A stretch of 64,000 bases of DNA from Pseudomonas lini. Its GTDB lineage: Bacteria; Pseudomonadota; Gammaproteobacteria; Pseudomonadales; Pseudomonadaceae. This document shows, one piece after another, positions 35,924-43,876 of the stretch. Below the pieces are notes generated by a model, which was not told the origin of the DNA, did not search any database, and worked only from the letters and a program-made list of their open reading frames with translations. The position numbers were made by a program, and so were the translations under genes. The stretch is taken from positions 62,001 to 126,000 of the forward strand of contig NZ_JAUSSR010000007.1 of the NCBI RefSeq assembly GCF_030812475.1, in the 5' to 3' direction. The first letter of the stretch is position 1, and every line of letters starts with the position of its first letter.

Positions 35924-36687
35924 GCGATCACGGGATCCCTTCGGATGAGCAACTGGTGGCCTACCTCGACGACCAGCTCGACACCGAACAGCGCCACCGC
36001 ATCGATGCCGCCGTCGCCGAAAACTCACTGCTCAACCTGCGCCTGCAATGGCTGGCCCGCAGCAGCCTGCCATTCAAGGACGCCTACGATCAAGTGGGCC
36101 GGCAAGCGCCCACGGGACGTTTGCAGTCCATGCTTGACAGCTTGCCCAGCCCCGAACGCCCGGCCATGGACCGACGCTGGTTCCTCGCAGCGGCGGCAGG
36201 CCTGGTGGTCAGCGGCGTGGTGGCCGACCGCTTGTTCATCGGCTGGCAACAGGGTCGACAGCAAAACAACTGGCGCACACTGATCGCGGACTACATGGCG
36301 CTCCATATACCAGAGACTTTGGACAATCTGCCGGCTGACGAAGCCACCCAGCGCGCGCAACTGCGGACCATCGACGCACGCCTGGGCCTCGCTCTGGTCC
36401 CCGCCCAACTGGCCTTGCCCCACGTGCAATTCAAACGCGCACAAATCCTTGAATACGACGGTATGCCCATCGCCCAGATGACCTGGCTGGACCCGGCGCA
36501 CGGCCCGCTGGCATTATGCGTTACCCGCTCCGACAGCGGCAGTCGCCCCTTTGCCCACGAGCGTCGGCGTGGGCTCAACGTCGTCTACTGGGCCGACCTG
36601 GAGCACGCGTGGATGCTGATCGGGCATAACCCGGCCGCGGAACTGGAGGACACGGCCAGGTTGTTGCGAACCCGCCTCAGTGCTTGA
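35920..36687 (+). CDS. Membrane anti-sigma factor
   Basis: 255 residues. The N-terminal 60 residues (SDEQLVAYLDDQLDTEQRHR; DAAVAENSLLNLRLQWLA) match the cytoplasmic zinc-less anti-sigma helical domain. A single membrane segment (FLAAAAGLVVSGVVADRLFI, about 88-107) precedes a periplasmic domain of 145 residues that ends in ADLEHAWMLIGHNPAAELED. The four-base overlap with the sigma gene couples their production. The external signal is unknown; the lipoprotein at 35062 is a candidate partner. Confidence 0.85.
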   Translation: MSDHGIPSDEQLVAYLDDQLDTEQRHRIDAAVAENSLLNLRLQWLARSSLPFKDAYDQVGRQAPTGRLQSMLDSLPSPERPAMDRRWFLAAAAGLVVSGVVADRLFIGWQQGRQQNNWRTLIADYMALHIPETLDNLPADEATQRAQLRTIDARLGLALVPAQLALPHVQFKRAQILEYDGMPIAQMTWLDPAHGPLALCVTRSDSGSRPFAHERRRGLNVVYWADLEHAWMLIGHNPAAELEDTARLLRTRLSA

Positions 36688-36699
36688 GTACCAAGGTGA

Positions 36700-36984
36700 C
36701 TAAGCATGGCTGTTGCGGATCGGCTGGCAGTACTCATCGACAATGGCGTCGCGATGGTTCGCCGATTTCATCAGGTCACAGGCCCGGGCCGGTTCTCCGG
36801 CCGCCCCCTGGATCACTGTGTATTCCACTTCGTCCCCAATGGAAAAACAGACCTCGCCTTCAACCGTGCAATTGGCGCCTATCCGCACCGCCAACTTGGA
36901 AGAACAACCTTCGGTCGTGACCATGGCAAAGGTCGTCGGGATCGCTCCGACCTCGACCACGGTCAAAGCGCTGATCGTACCCAT
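36700..36984 (-). CDS. Hypothetical protein, 94 aa
   Basis: Read on the minus strand from 36984. Codons are strongly GC-rich at the third position, unlike the other five frames, which supports coding. The sequence has a beta-rich look (TVVEVGAIPTTFAMVTTEG; VEGEVCFSIGDEVEYTVIQG) and four cysteines, ending CDLMKSANHRDAIVDEYCQ. No signal peptide or known domain. Ribosome-binding site poor, so a later start is possible. Convergent with the anti-sigma gene, only 12 bases apart. Confidence 0.55.
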   Translation of the reverse strand: MGTISALTVVEVGAIPTTFAMVTTEGCSSKLAVRIGANCTVEGEVCFSIGDEVEYTVIQGAAGEPARACDLMKSANHRDAIVDEYCQPIRNSHA

Positions 36985-37380
36985 TCTGATTGTTGGAGTG
37001 ACGGGCTATTTCATTTCTGCTCTCCCTGCACCAGTGCACGCAACCTCGGCTTGACGGTAGGCAAACATTGAAACGCGCAAGGGATGCAAGTGACTACTGT
37101 CAGGTTTGACAGTACGGTCCGGGAACCAAAAGCAAAGGCTACCGCTTGTCGATTTTCTCGTCACTCGGATGTAAGCGCCGATACAGCTGCGATCAGCTGC
37201 GCGATGCCCTGCACCACAAGCTCCGACGGTTGACTGCTCCAGCCTCACTCCCTATCCTCGCGCCTGTCACGACTCATTCGTGATCGGGTTTGACGGCCCG
37301 TATCTTCACGACGCGCATAGCCTATCTCTGCTCGAGCATTTTCGTGCCCGAAGCATTGCATCATGGCGACTGTGCGTGGG
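36985..37380. other. Intergenic stretch without a supported gene
   Basis: About 400 bases between the hypothetical gene and the structured leader at 37381. Short open frames on both strands lack ribosome-binding sites and coding bias. It should include promoters for the genes on both sides. Two GTTTGAC words occur (37103 region and 37288 region) and recur in the leader, with no clear meaning. Confidence 0.4.
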
Positions 37381-37500
37381 GCACCTCAGGGTGCGCCGGG
37401 TTTCCGTGAAGACCGGTCCGTCAACCTGCGCACAGTTGCCACCCTATTCGTTTGACGGCGATTTCGTGGCTGCGCTTCTGATCTTCACGGAGCTACACCA
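37381..37500 (+). promoter_or_regulatory. Structured 5' leader that can sequester the DUF3077 ribosome-binding site
   Basis: Three nested or adjacent pairings are exact. GCACC (37381-37385) with GGTGC (37390-37394) over a TCAG loop. CCGTCAA (37418-37424) with TTGACGG (37452-37458). CCGTGAAGA (37404-37412) with TCTTCACGG (37482-37490), which encloses the second helix. The last strand includes the GG of the GGAG ribosome-binding site (37489-37492) of the gene starting at 37501. An alternative hairpin can form between CCGG at 37396-37399 and CCGG at 37413-37416, with CCGTGAAGA in its loop, so the two states may exclude each other. Confidence 0.55.
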
Positions 37501-37785
37501 ATGACCGAACCAACTACAAAAACCACCCTCTTCGCCCGCTGCGACCACGTCGACCATCACCTGTTCGCCGTTCAGCCCGATATCCCGTTACTCGACGCTC
37601 TCGAACACGCCGCGGTCTATCTCAGCTGCGCCGAAGACCTGGCCCTCCAAGCCCCCAACGCCACCCGCCCCGAACACGCGGCTTCATTACGCTGGGCCAG
37701 TCGCCAGATGCTCGGCACGGCACGTTCATTGGTCCAGGCTTCAATCGACGGCCTGCACGCCGCTCAAGCGCAAGGTGACGCATGA
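37501..37785 (+). CDS. DUF3077 family protein
   Basis: 94 residues. After an acidic/polar start (TEPTTKTTLFARCDHVDHHL) comes the DUF3077 core: FAVQPDIPLLDALEHAAVYL and RWASRQMLGTARSLVQASID, two helices with small-residue packing. The family is abundant in Pseudomonas, usually as several paralogues per genome, and has no known function. GGAG is eight bases before ATG, but lies in a predicted helix (see the leader at 37381). Confidence 0.8.
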   Translation: MTEPTTKTTLFARCDHVDHHLFAVQPDIPLLDALEHAAVYLSCAEDLALQAPNATRPEHAASLRWASRQMLGTARSLVQASIDGLHAAQAQGDA

Positions 37786-37849
37786 AACCGCACCTGCAGA
37801 TCCGTGCGCAGCACTGATTAGCCCCTCGCTCCCTCACCTGGCGATGACC

Positions 37850-37945
37850 TGTGGGAGCGAGACCGGCTTGCCGGCGAAAGCGCTGGGTCAGTCGCCATTA
37901 ATATTGAATGTGATGGCCCCTTCGCGGGCAAGCCCGCTCCCACAG
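37850..37945. repeat. REP doublet, TTGAATGTGATGGCCCC-loop type
   Basis: Arms TGTGGGAGCGAGACCGGCTT at 37850 and GCAAGCCCGCTCCCACA to about 37943; loop CTGGGTCAGTCGCCATTAAT, shared with the next element. Confidence 0.85.
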
Positions 37946-37987
37946 GGATCTTTGGTGGTCCCACGATTTGGGTCCACACCAGCCCAC

Positions 37988-38075
37988 TGTGGGAGCGAGC
38001 TTGCTCGCGATGGAGCTGGGTCAGTCGCTATCGATCTTGAATGTGCCGCCCCCGTCGCGAGGCGAAGCGGTCCTG
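37988..38075. repeat. REP doublet with degraded right arm
   Basis: Left arm TGTGGGAGCGAGCTTGCTCG at 37988; loop CTGGGTCAGTCGCTATCGAT resembles the element 43 bases upstream, so the two lie in tandem. The right arm is interrupted (CGTCGCGAGGCGAAGCGGTC). Confidence 0.75.
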
Positions 38076-38083
38076 TCCACGCC

Positions 38084-38560
38084 TCAATCGACCCGGCCGA
38101 TACTCTCCTCATCCGGCCAGAACAACGCCGCCTGGCCCCGGTGTTCGCCGTGCCGATCAATCAGCGTCCAGACCTTGCCCTCATGAATCATGAACGCATG
38201 ACCCCCCCGGTCCACCCGATAACCACTGTAGCCATGCGCAATACCATTGGCCGTGACCTGCTCCAGCAGCGACTGGCGCATGGCGCGATCCAGTGGCGAA
38301 GCGCTGAACCGTGACGGCATGCCAAGGAACTCGGAGCGCGGGTAATTGAAGCAGGCCAGCGCCTGTTCATTGGCGTAGAAGAAACAAGGGTCGTCCTCAG
38401 TACCATGGGCCAGCAGGCTGTAAGGCGCCTGGGCGTGCAACCAGTGCAAGCGCGCAAGGCCTGTCAGCGCTTGGGGCGCCGGCAGGCTTTCACCGGTCCA
38501 GTGCCGATAAGCGTCGTCCAGCAGTTGCACATAAGTAATGTATTCATTGATTGGCGGCAC
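38084..38560 (-). CDS. MEKHLA domain protein
   Basis: 158 residues forming one PAS-like MEKHLA domain, as found at the end of plant HD-ZIP III factors: DDPCFFYANEQALACFNYPR, SEFLGMPSRFSASPLDRAM and GYSGYRVDRGGHAFMIHEGK. It is probably a small-molecule or redox sensor. The start is GTG at 38560, with GGGAGG six bases upstream; no in-frame ATG is near. Divergent from the D-cysteine desulfhydrase gene, 201 bases apart. Partner unknown. Confidence 0.85.
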   Translation of the reverse strand: MPPINEYITYVQLLDDAYRHWTGESLPAPQALTGLARLHWLHAQAPYSLLAHGTEDDPCFFYANEQALACFNYPRSEFLGMPSRFSASPLDRAMRQSLLEQVTANGIAHGYSGYRVDRGGHAFMIHEGKVWTLIDRHGEHRGQAALFWPDEESIGRVD

Positions 38561-38761
38561 TCACCCTCCCCTGCAAAAGCATGTATATCCGAGGCGGATT
38601 AGCCTATCGAAACCGGCCGGAAAAATCCGCCGTCATAGCGATCAAGCCACTCGCTATTAATTACATCATGTAAGAAGAGTAATAACTGGCGATGGGTTTA
38701 TCACCGAAGGCCTTTGTTCATACAGTCCCATGAATAAAATGCGAACAACGAGGTCCTATTG

Positions 38762-39793
38762 ATGCATACCCTACTGGACAAGTCGCTGAGTTCTTTTGCC
38801 CGAGCAGATCTGTTGCAAGGTCCCACCCCGATTCAGCGGGCCGAACGACTTGAACAGCTGTTGGGCTTGAAATCGCAGGGGGTGGGCCTGTTTCTCAAGC
38901 GCGACGATCACATGTCGATCGGTGGTGGCGGCAACAAGCTGCGCAAGCTCGAGTTTCATATCGGCGCGGCGCAACAGGTGGGGGTCGACACGGTCATTAC
39001 CGTGGGCGGTCTTCAGTCCAACCATGCGCGCCTCACCGCCGCCGTATGTGCTCGCCTGGGCATTGCCTGCGAATTGATCCTGACCCGGTCGGTGCCCAAG
39101 ACCGATGTAGATTACGAACTCAACGGCAACGTCCTGCTCGATCAGTTGTTCGGTGCACAGCTGCAGGTGCTGGCCGGGGGTAGCGACTCTGTCGCCCAGG
39201 CCGAGATACGCGCCGCGCAACTGCGGGAATCGGGACGCAAGGCGCTGGTGATTCCCACGGGCGGCTCAACGCCCTTGGGCAGCCTCGGTTACGCGCGTTG
39301 CGCGGCGGAGATCGCGCAGCAGGAGACCGAATTGGGGATCACCTTCAATCAGGTGGTCGTGCCCAACGGCAGCGCCGGCACCCATGCCGGGCTCGCCGCC
39401 GGCTTCCGGTTGCTGGATCGCGGCACCTCGATCGTCAAGTCCTATTCGGTTTTATCCGACCGAGATACGTCGGCAGCCCGGACTCTGCAATTGACCCGGG
39501 ACGCACTGACGCTGTTGGGCAGCAGCGCCATCGTGCAGCCCGAAGGGATTGTCATCGACGGCAGTCAGCTTGGCGACGGCTACGGCCTGCCGACGCAAGC
39601 CATGCAAGACGCCGTGCGCCTGATGGCGCGCGCAGAAGGCTTGCTGCTCGACCCGGTGTATTCCGGCAAAGCCTTCGCCGGGCTGTTGGCCGATATCGGC
39701 CAAGGACGCTTCCGTTCCGGGGACAACGTATTGTTCGTGATGACCGGCGGAACACCGGGCCTCTATGCCTACCGGGACACCTTTGAGCCCTGA
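38762..39793 (+). CDS. dcyD: D-cysteine desulfhydrase (PLP-dependent, ACC-deaminase-like)
   Basis: 343 residues of the ACC deaminase/D-cysteine desulfhydrase family. The PLP lysine is in GGGGNKLRKLEF. At the two positions that separate the enzymes, this protein has DPVYSGKAF (ACC deaminase has Glu where Ser stands) and FVMTGGTPGL (ACC deaminase has Leu where Thr stands), so D-cysteine to pyruvate, H2S and ammonia is predicted rather than ACC opening. ATG 38762 has GAGG upstream. Likely serves D-cysteine detoxification or sulfur supply. Confidence 0.85.
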   Translation: MHTLLDKSLSSFARADLLQGPTPIQRAERLEQLLGLKSQGVGLFLKRDDHMSIGGGGNKLRKLEFHIGAAQQVGVDTVITVGGLQSNHARLTAAVCARLGIACELILTRSVPKTDVDYELNGNVLLDQLFGAQLQVLAGGSDSVAQAEIRAAQLRESGRKALVIPTGGSTPLGSLGYARCAAEIAQQETELGITFNQVVVPNGSAGTHAGLAAGFRLLDRGTSIVKSYSVLSDRDTSAARTLQLTRDALTLLGSSAIVQPEGIVIDGSQLGDGYGLPTQAMQDAVRLMARAEGLLLDPVYSGKAFAGLLADIGQGRFRSGDNVLFVMTGGTPGLYAYRDTFEP

Positions 39794-39796
39794 GAT

Positions 39797-40135
39797 TCAA
39801 TCATCCCGGGTCAACACTTCCAGCAACTCGATCTCGAAGATCAGATTCGAATTCGGTGTGATCTTGCCCATGGTCCGCTCGCCATAGGCAAGATGCGCCG
39901 GCACCAGCAACTTGCGCTTGCCGCCCACCTGCATACCGATGATGCCCTGATCCCAGCCCTTGATCACCCGACCGGTGCCGATCACGCACTGGAACGGCTT
40001 GCCACGGCTGTAGGAGGAATCGAATTCGGTACCGTCTTCCAGCCAGCCGCGGTATTGCGTGGTGATCAGTGCGCCCTTGACGGCGGCTTTACCGTCGCCC
40101 GGCTGCAGATCGATGATTTGCAGTTCTTCATTCAT
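39797..40135 (-). CDS. FKBP-type peptidyl-prolyl cis-trans isomerase
   Basis: 112 residues, a single cytoplasmic FKBP domain: ITTQYRGWLEDGTEFDSSY, IKGWDQGIIGMQVGGKRKL, LVPAHLAYGER and LIFEIELLEVL. All core binding-pocket positions are present, including the active-site Tyr, Asp, Trp and the final Phe. No signal peptide, no insert-in-flap domain. Convergent with dcyD, four bases apart; divergent from the protealysin gene. Confidence 0.93.
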   Translation of the reverse strand: MNEELQIIDLQPGDGKAAVKGALITTQYRGWLEDGTEFDSSYSRGKPFQCVIGTGRVIKGWDQGIIGMQVGGKRKLLVPAHLAYGERTMGKITPNSNLIFEIELLEVLTRDD

Positions 40136-40281
40136 ACTGGTTACTCGTTCGTTGTCGCCCGGGTCATGGGGGCGCGGAGGCAGGTTTTCGCAGAATCCGC
40201 CGCTGTTGGCAATCCATGGAACCGAAACGCCGCCTGCCGCTCACATGTTTATCGACTTCGTACTCAGGAAAGGATGCTCTG

Positions 40282-41346
40282 ATGACCGACTCACGATCAT
40301 TGTGCAGTTTCATCCCGCCTTACATCCTCAACCGCATTATTGCCCATGGCTCCGAGCGGCAGCGCTCCAGTGCACTGATTACCCTGAGCCATGTGCGCAC
40401 CCTTCGGCATACGCCGCTGCCACCGGTGCGTTCTGCCGCGGCAACGATACTGGCGCCTTCCGCGCAACCCGGTCAGGTCAGGCGCAGTATCCATGATGCC
40501 CAAGGCAAACTGCTCCTGCCAGGGATGCCTGCCCGGCTTGAAGGGCAGCCGGCGACCGGCGATCCGGCGGTCGATGAGGCCTACGATGCCTTGGGCGCCA
40601 GCCATGATTTTTTCTGGAAAGTGCTCGGCCGCGACTCCATCGACAACAAGGGTTTTGCGCTGATTGGTAGCGTGCATTACGGCCAGGACTACGAGAATGC
40701 CTTCTGGAACGGCGCGCAGATGGTATTCGGTGACGGTGATGGTGAAATTTTCGAACGTTTCACCCGTTCGCTGGATGTGATCGGGCACGAATTGACCCAC
40801 GGCGTGATTGAAAGCGAGGTCGGCCTGGTTTACGCCAATCAGTCCGGGGCCTTGAATGAATCCATCTCGGACGTGTTCGGGGTGCTGATCAAGCAACATG
40901 TGTTGGGCCAGACCGCCGACGAGGCGGACTGGTTGATCGGCGCCGACTTGCTGACACCACGGATAAAGGGCGTCGGCCTGCGTTCGATGGCCCATCCCGG
41001 CACCGCCTACGACGACCCGCTGCTGGGCAAGGACCCGCAACCGGATCACATGCGCAAGTTCGTGATCACCCAGGAGGACAACGGTGGCGTGCACATCAAT
41101 TCCGGCATCCCCAACCGGGCGTTTTATCTGGCTGCCAAGGCGTTCGGTGGCTTTGCCTGGGAAAAGGCCGGCCATATCTGGTATGACACCCTGTGCGATC
41201 AAGGCTTGAACAACGAGGCGTCCTTCAGTGACTTCGCGGCGCTGACCGTCGAGCATGCCCGGCGGCGTTTCGGCACCGATGAAGCTGAAGTGGTGCGCCA
41301 AGCCTGGTCTGAAACAGGTGTGATCCCGACTCAGGAGCAATCATGA
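40282..41346 (+). CDS. Protealysin-like M4 zinc metalloprotease
   Basis: 354 residues, short for thermolysin relatives because it has no signal peptide and only a small propeptide. The N-terminus has the protealysin-type precursor motif CSFIPPYILNRIIAHGSERQ. The catalytic domain has HELTH (His169, Glu170, His173), third ligand Glu193 in LNESISDVFG and the catalytic His in GGVHINSGIPN. Protealysins are made without a Sec signal, self-activate by removing the propeptide and can cleave actin of invaded cells. AGGAAAGGA precedes ATG 40282. The next gene is its inhibitor, overlapping by four bases. Confidence 0.92.
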   Translation: MTDSRSLCSFIPPYILNRIIAHGSERQRSSALITLSHVRTLRHTPLPPVRSAAATILAPSAQPGQVRRSIHDAQGKLLLPGMPARLEGQPATGDPAVDEAYDALGASHDFFWKVLGRDSIDNKGFALIGSVHYGQDYENAFWNGAQMVFGDGDGEIFERFTRSLDVIGHELTHGVIESEVGLVYANQSGALNESISDVFGVLIKQHVLGQTADEADWLIGADLLTPRIKGVGLRSMAHPGTAYDDPLLGKDPQPDHMRKFVITQEDNGGVHINSGIPNRAFYLAAKAFGGFAWEKAGHIWYDTLCDQGLNNEASFSDFAALTVEHARRRFGTDEAEVVRQAWSETGVIPTQEQS

Positions 41347-41666
41347 AAACCCTGCCCACACTGGGCGACGATGCCGTGGTACGTCTGTCCCGCCAGGGCG
41401 GCGTGGCGGCGATCCATGCCTTGACTCGTCCCCGCAGCATCGAATTTGCGCAATGCAACATTGATCAACGCACGCGGATTTGTTCGGTGCTGGAAGGTTG
41501 CCTGGCAATCGAAGACCCGGCCTCCGGGCGAGGTGATCAGCGCTTTTATGAGATTGAAGTGTGCTATCGCATTGGTCAGCAGGACGACCGGATGGTGATG
41601 AAGGTGCCTGAAGATCGGGCGCCGGGGGAATTGGTGCATTTGTGGGATAAAGGCGAGGTGTTGTGA
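41343..41666 (+). CDS. Emfourin-type protealysin inhibitor
   Basis: 107 residues, cytoplasmic, no signal peptide. It directly follows and overlaps the protease gene (ATGA), the arrangement described for protealysin-emfourin pairs. The fold pattern (VVRLSRQGGVAAIHALTRPR; YEIEVCYRIGQQDDRMVMKV) matches emfourin, a slow tight-binding inhibitor of the mature enzyme. It likely protects the producer until release of the protease. Confidence 0.85.
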   Translation: MKTLPTLGDDAVVRLSRQGGVAAIHALTRPRSIEFAQCNIDQRTRICSVLEGCLAIEDPASGRGDQRFYEIEVCYRIGQQDDRMVMKVPEDRAPGELVHLWDKGEVL

Positions 41667-41775
41667 ATTGGCGGCTTCGGGCGAAGTGAACTTGAGATAG
41701 CCTTGTCAGCAAACCGATCTCGCTCCTACAGATAATCGCTGTATATCTGAGACTTCAAGATCAACACACATCTCT

Positions 41776-41867
41776 TGTGGGAGCGGGCTTGCTCGCGAAA
41801 GCAGTGTGCCAGCCGAAAAAGGTGTTGAATATGACGCCGCCTTCGCGAGCAAGCTCGCTCCCACAGG
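41776..41867. repeat. REP doublet, TTGAATATGACGCCGCC-loop type
   Basis: Left arm TTGTGGGAGCGGGCTTGCTC at 41776; right arm GCGAGCAAGCTCGCTCCCAC to about 41865. Loop related to the elements at 37850 and 37988. Confidence 0.85.
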
Positions 41868-41955
41868 GTAATCAACCCGCTCCCGCACTGGATCTGCGGC
41901 AAGTCCTGCCTTTATCCTTGTCGCCCCCGCCGTACCGCATCCGTTGGAGTTCGCC

Positions 41956-43764
41956 ATGCCCCATGAAGGCAACCTGTTGCAAGCCGCTGTCGTGTTTCTG
42001 TTCGCGGCGGTGCTCACTGTGCCCCTGGCCAAGCGCCTGCAACTGGGGGCGGTGCTCGGTTATCTGTTTGCCGGCGTTATCATCGGGCCGTCGGTTCTGG
42101 GGTTGATCGACAATCCGCAAAGCGTCAGCCACATTTCCGAACTCGGGGTTGTGTTGCTGCTGTTCATCATCGGCCTGGAACTGTCGCCGCGACGCTTGTG
42201 GGTCATGCGTAAATCGGTGTTCGGCGTCGGTCTGGCGCAGGTGCTGCTGACGGGTTCGGTGATTGGCGTGTGTGCGCTGTTCGCTTTCGGCCAACCGTTG
42301 AACAGCGCCATCGTCCTGGGGCTGGGCCTGGCTTTGTCTTCCACCGCGTTCGGGTTGCAGAGCCTGGCGGAACGCAAGGAGCTGACCAGTCCCCACGGGC
42401 GGCTGGCATTCGCGATCCTGCTGTTCCAGGACATCGCCGCGATCCCGCTGATCGCCATGGTGCCGCTGCTGGCCGGCGGTGATCACACCAGCACCGCCAC
42501 CGACAATTTGAACCACGGTTTGCAGGTGCTGGGCAGCATCGCGGTGGTGGTGATCGGCGGGCGTTATCTGCTGCGCCCGGTGTTCCGGGTAGTGGCCAAG
42601 ACCGGTTTGCCGGAAGTCTCGACCGCCACCGCATTGCTGGTGGTCATCGGTACGGCATGGTTGATGGATCTGGTCGGCGTCTCGATGGCCCTCGGCGCTT
42701 TCCTCGCTGGATTGCTGCTGGCGGATTCCGAATACCGCCACGAACTGGAAGCACAGATCGAGCCGTTCAAGGGTTTGCTGCTGGGGCTGTTTTTCATCAG
42801 CGTCGGCATGGGAGCCAACCTGAGCCTGCTGCTCAGCGCACCGATCGTGGTCCTGGGCCTGACCCTGCTGCTGATCGCCATCAAACTGCCGCTGCTGTTT
42901 GTCGTCGGCCGGTTGGCCGGTGGCCTGGGCAAGGTCAATGCGATTCGCCTGGGCATCGTGCTGGCAGCGGGCGGTGAATTTGCCTTCGTGGTGTTCAAGA
43001 TCGGCCGCGATCAGGGCCTGTTCGAGCCACGCCTGTACGACTTGCTGGTGCTGACGATCACCTTGTCCATGGCCGTCACGCCGTTGCTGCTGCTGTTGTG
43101 CGCGCGGCTGGTCAGCCCCAAGGTGCAACCGGTGGTGGTGCCGGAGAAATTCCGTGAGATCGATACCGACGCGCCGCGCGTGGTGATCGCCGGCATGGGC
43201 CGCATGGGGCAGATCGTGGCGCGGATCCTGCGGGCGCAGAACATCAAGTTCGTGGCCCTGGACACCTCGGTGGAAACCATCGAACTGTCGCGCAGTTTCG
43301 GCGGCGTGCCGGTGTTCTACGGCGACCCGATGCGCCCGGAAATCCTCAGCGCGGCCAAGGTCGGTGAGGCGGAGTATTTCGTCATCGCCACGGATGATCC
43401 AGACACCAACATCAAGACCGCGGAATTGGTCCACAGACTGTACCCGCACATGAAAATCATCGCCCGGGCCCGCAACCGCCAGCATGTGCACCGTCTGATG
43501 GACGTTGGCGCCGAGGCCATTCGCGAAACCTATTATTCGAGCCTGGAAATGAGTCGGCGAACCCTGGTCGGGCTGGGGCTGAGCCAGGCCCAGGCGGATG
43601 CGCGGATCAAGCGCTTCAAGCATCACGACGAACAGGTGCTGGAAGCCCAGCATGCGGTATATGACGATGCGGCGAAGGTGTTGCAGACGGCGCAGGAAGC
43701 GCGGGCGGAATTGGCGCGGTTGTTTGAATCGGATCAGTTGGAAGAGCAATCGGCGAAAAATTGA
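41956..43764 (+). CDS. Kef-type monovalent cation:proton antiporter (CPA2)
   Basis: 602 residues. The first roughly 390 are about 12 membrane spans (AVVFLFAAVLTVPLAKRL; LGYLFAGVIIGPSVLGLI; IVLGLGLALSSTAFGLQSL; LAFAILLFQDIAAIPLIAMV). Then a cytosolic RCK/TrkA-N domain with the NAD-binding loop VVIAGMGRMGQIVARIL (about 415-430), and a polar C-tail. This is the KefB/KefC layout for K+ efflux, though the glutathione-binding determinants cannot be confirmed and no KefF/G partner is adjacent. GGAG supports ATG 41956 over the frame upstream. Protects against electrophiles or pH stress in relatives. Confidence 0.88.
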   Translation: MPHEGNLLQAAVVFLFAAVLTVPLAKRLQLGAVLGYLFAGVIIGPSVLGLIDNPQSVSHISELGVVLLLFIIGLELSPRRLWVMRKSVFGVGLAQVLLTGSVIGVCALFAFGQPLNSAIVLGLGLALSSTAFGLQSLAERKELTSPHGRLAFAILLFQDIAAIPLIAMVPLLAGGDHTSTATDNLNHGLQVLGSIAVVVIGGRYLLRPVFRVVAKTGLPEVSTATALLVVIGTAWLMDLVGVSMALGAFLAGLLLADSEYRHELEAQIEPFKGLLLGLFFISVGMGANLSLLLSAPIVVLGLTLLLIAIKLPLLFVVGRLAGGLGKVNAIRLGIVLAAGGEFAFVVFKIGRDQGLFEPRLYDLLVLTITLSMAVTPLLLLLCARLVSPKVQPVVVPEKFREIDTDAPRVVIAGMGRMGQIVARILRAQNIKFVALDTSVETIELSRSFGGVPVFYGDPMRPEILSAAKVGEAEYFVIATDDPDTNIKTAELVHRLYPHMKIIARARNRQHVHRLMDVGAEAIRETYYSSLEMSRRTLVGLGLSQAQADARIKRFKHHDEQVLEAQHAVYDDAAKVLQTAQEARAELARLFESDQLEEQSAKN

Positions 43765-43814
43765 GGTGGATGTGCCGGCTGGGTGTCAGGCTTCCAGCGT
43801 TATCGTTGACGACC

Positions 43815-43840
43815 TTCGCGAGCAGGCTCGCTCCCACAGT
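43815..43840. repeat. Single REP half-element
   Basis: Right arm only, CTTCGCGAGCAGGCTCGCTC through CCCACAG; the partner arm has been lost. Lies between the Kef and DNA-repair genes. Confidence 0.7.
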
Positions 43841-43876
43841 GTTTTGGGATAAATCACATGCTTGAAGGAATCCACA

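Noticed and set aside
37280..37500. Open frame of 74 codons reaching into the DUF3077 gene
   Set aside because: No ribosome-binding site; the region is better explained as a structured leader.
38762..39793. Calling the PLP enzyme ACC deaminase (acdS)
   Set aside because: Ser and Thr at the two diagnostic positions fit D-cysteine desulfhydrase.
41872..43749. 625-codon open frame antisense to the Kef antiporter
   Set aside because: Pure shadow of the antiporter's codon use, full of Gln/His/Arg runs.
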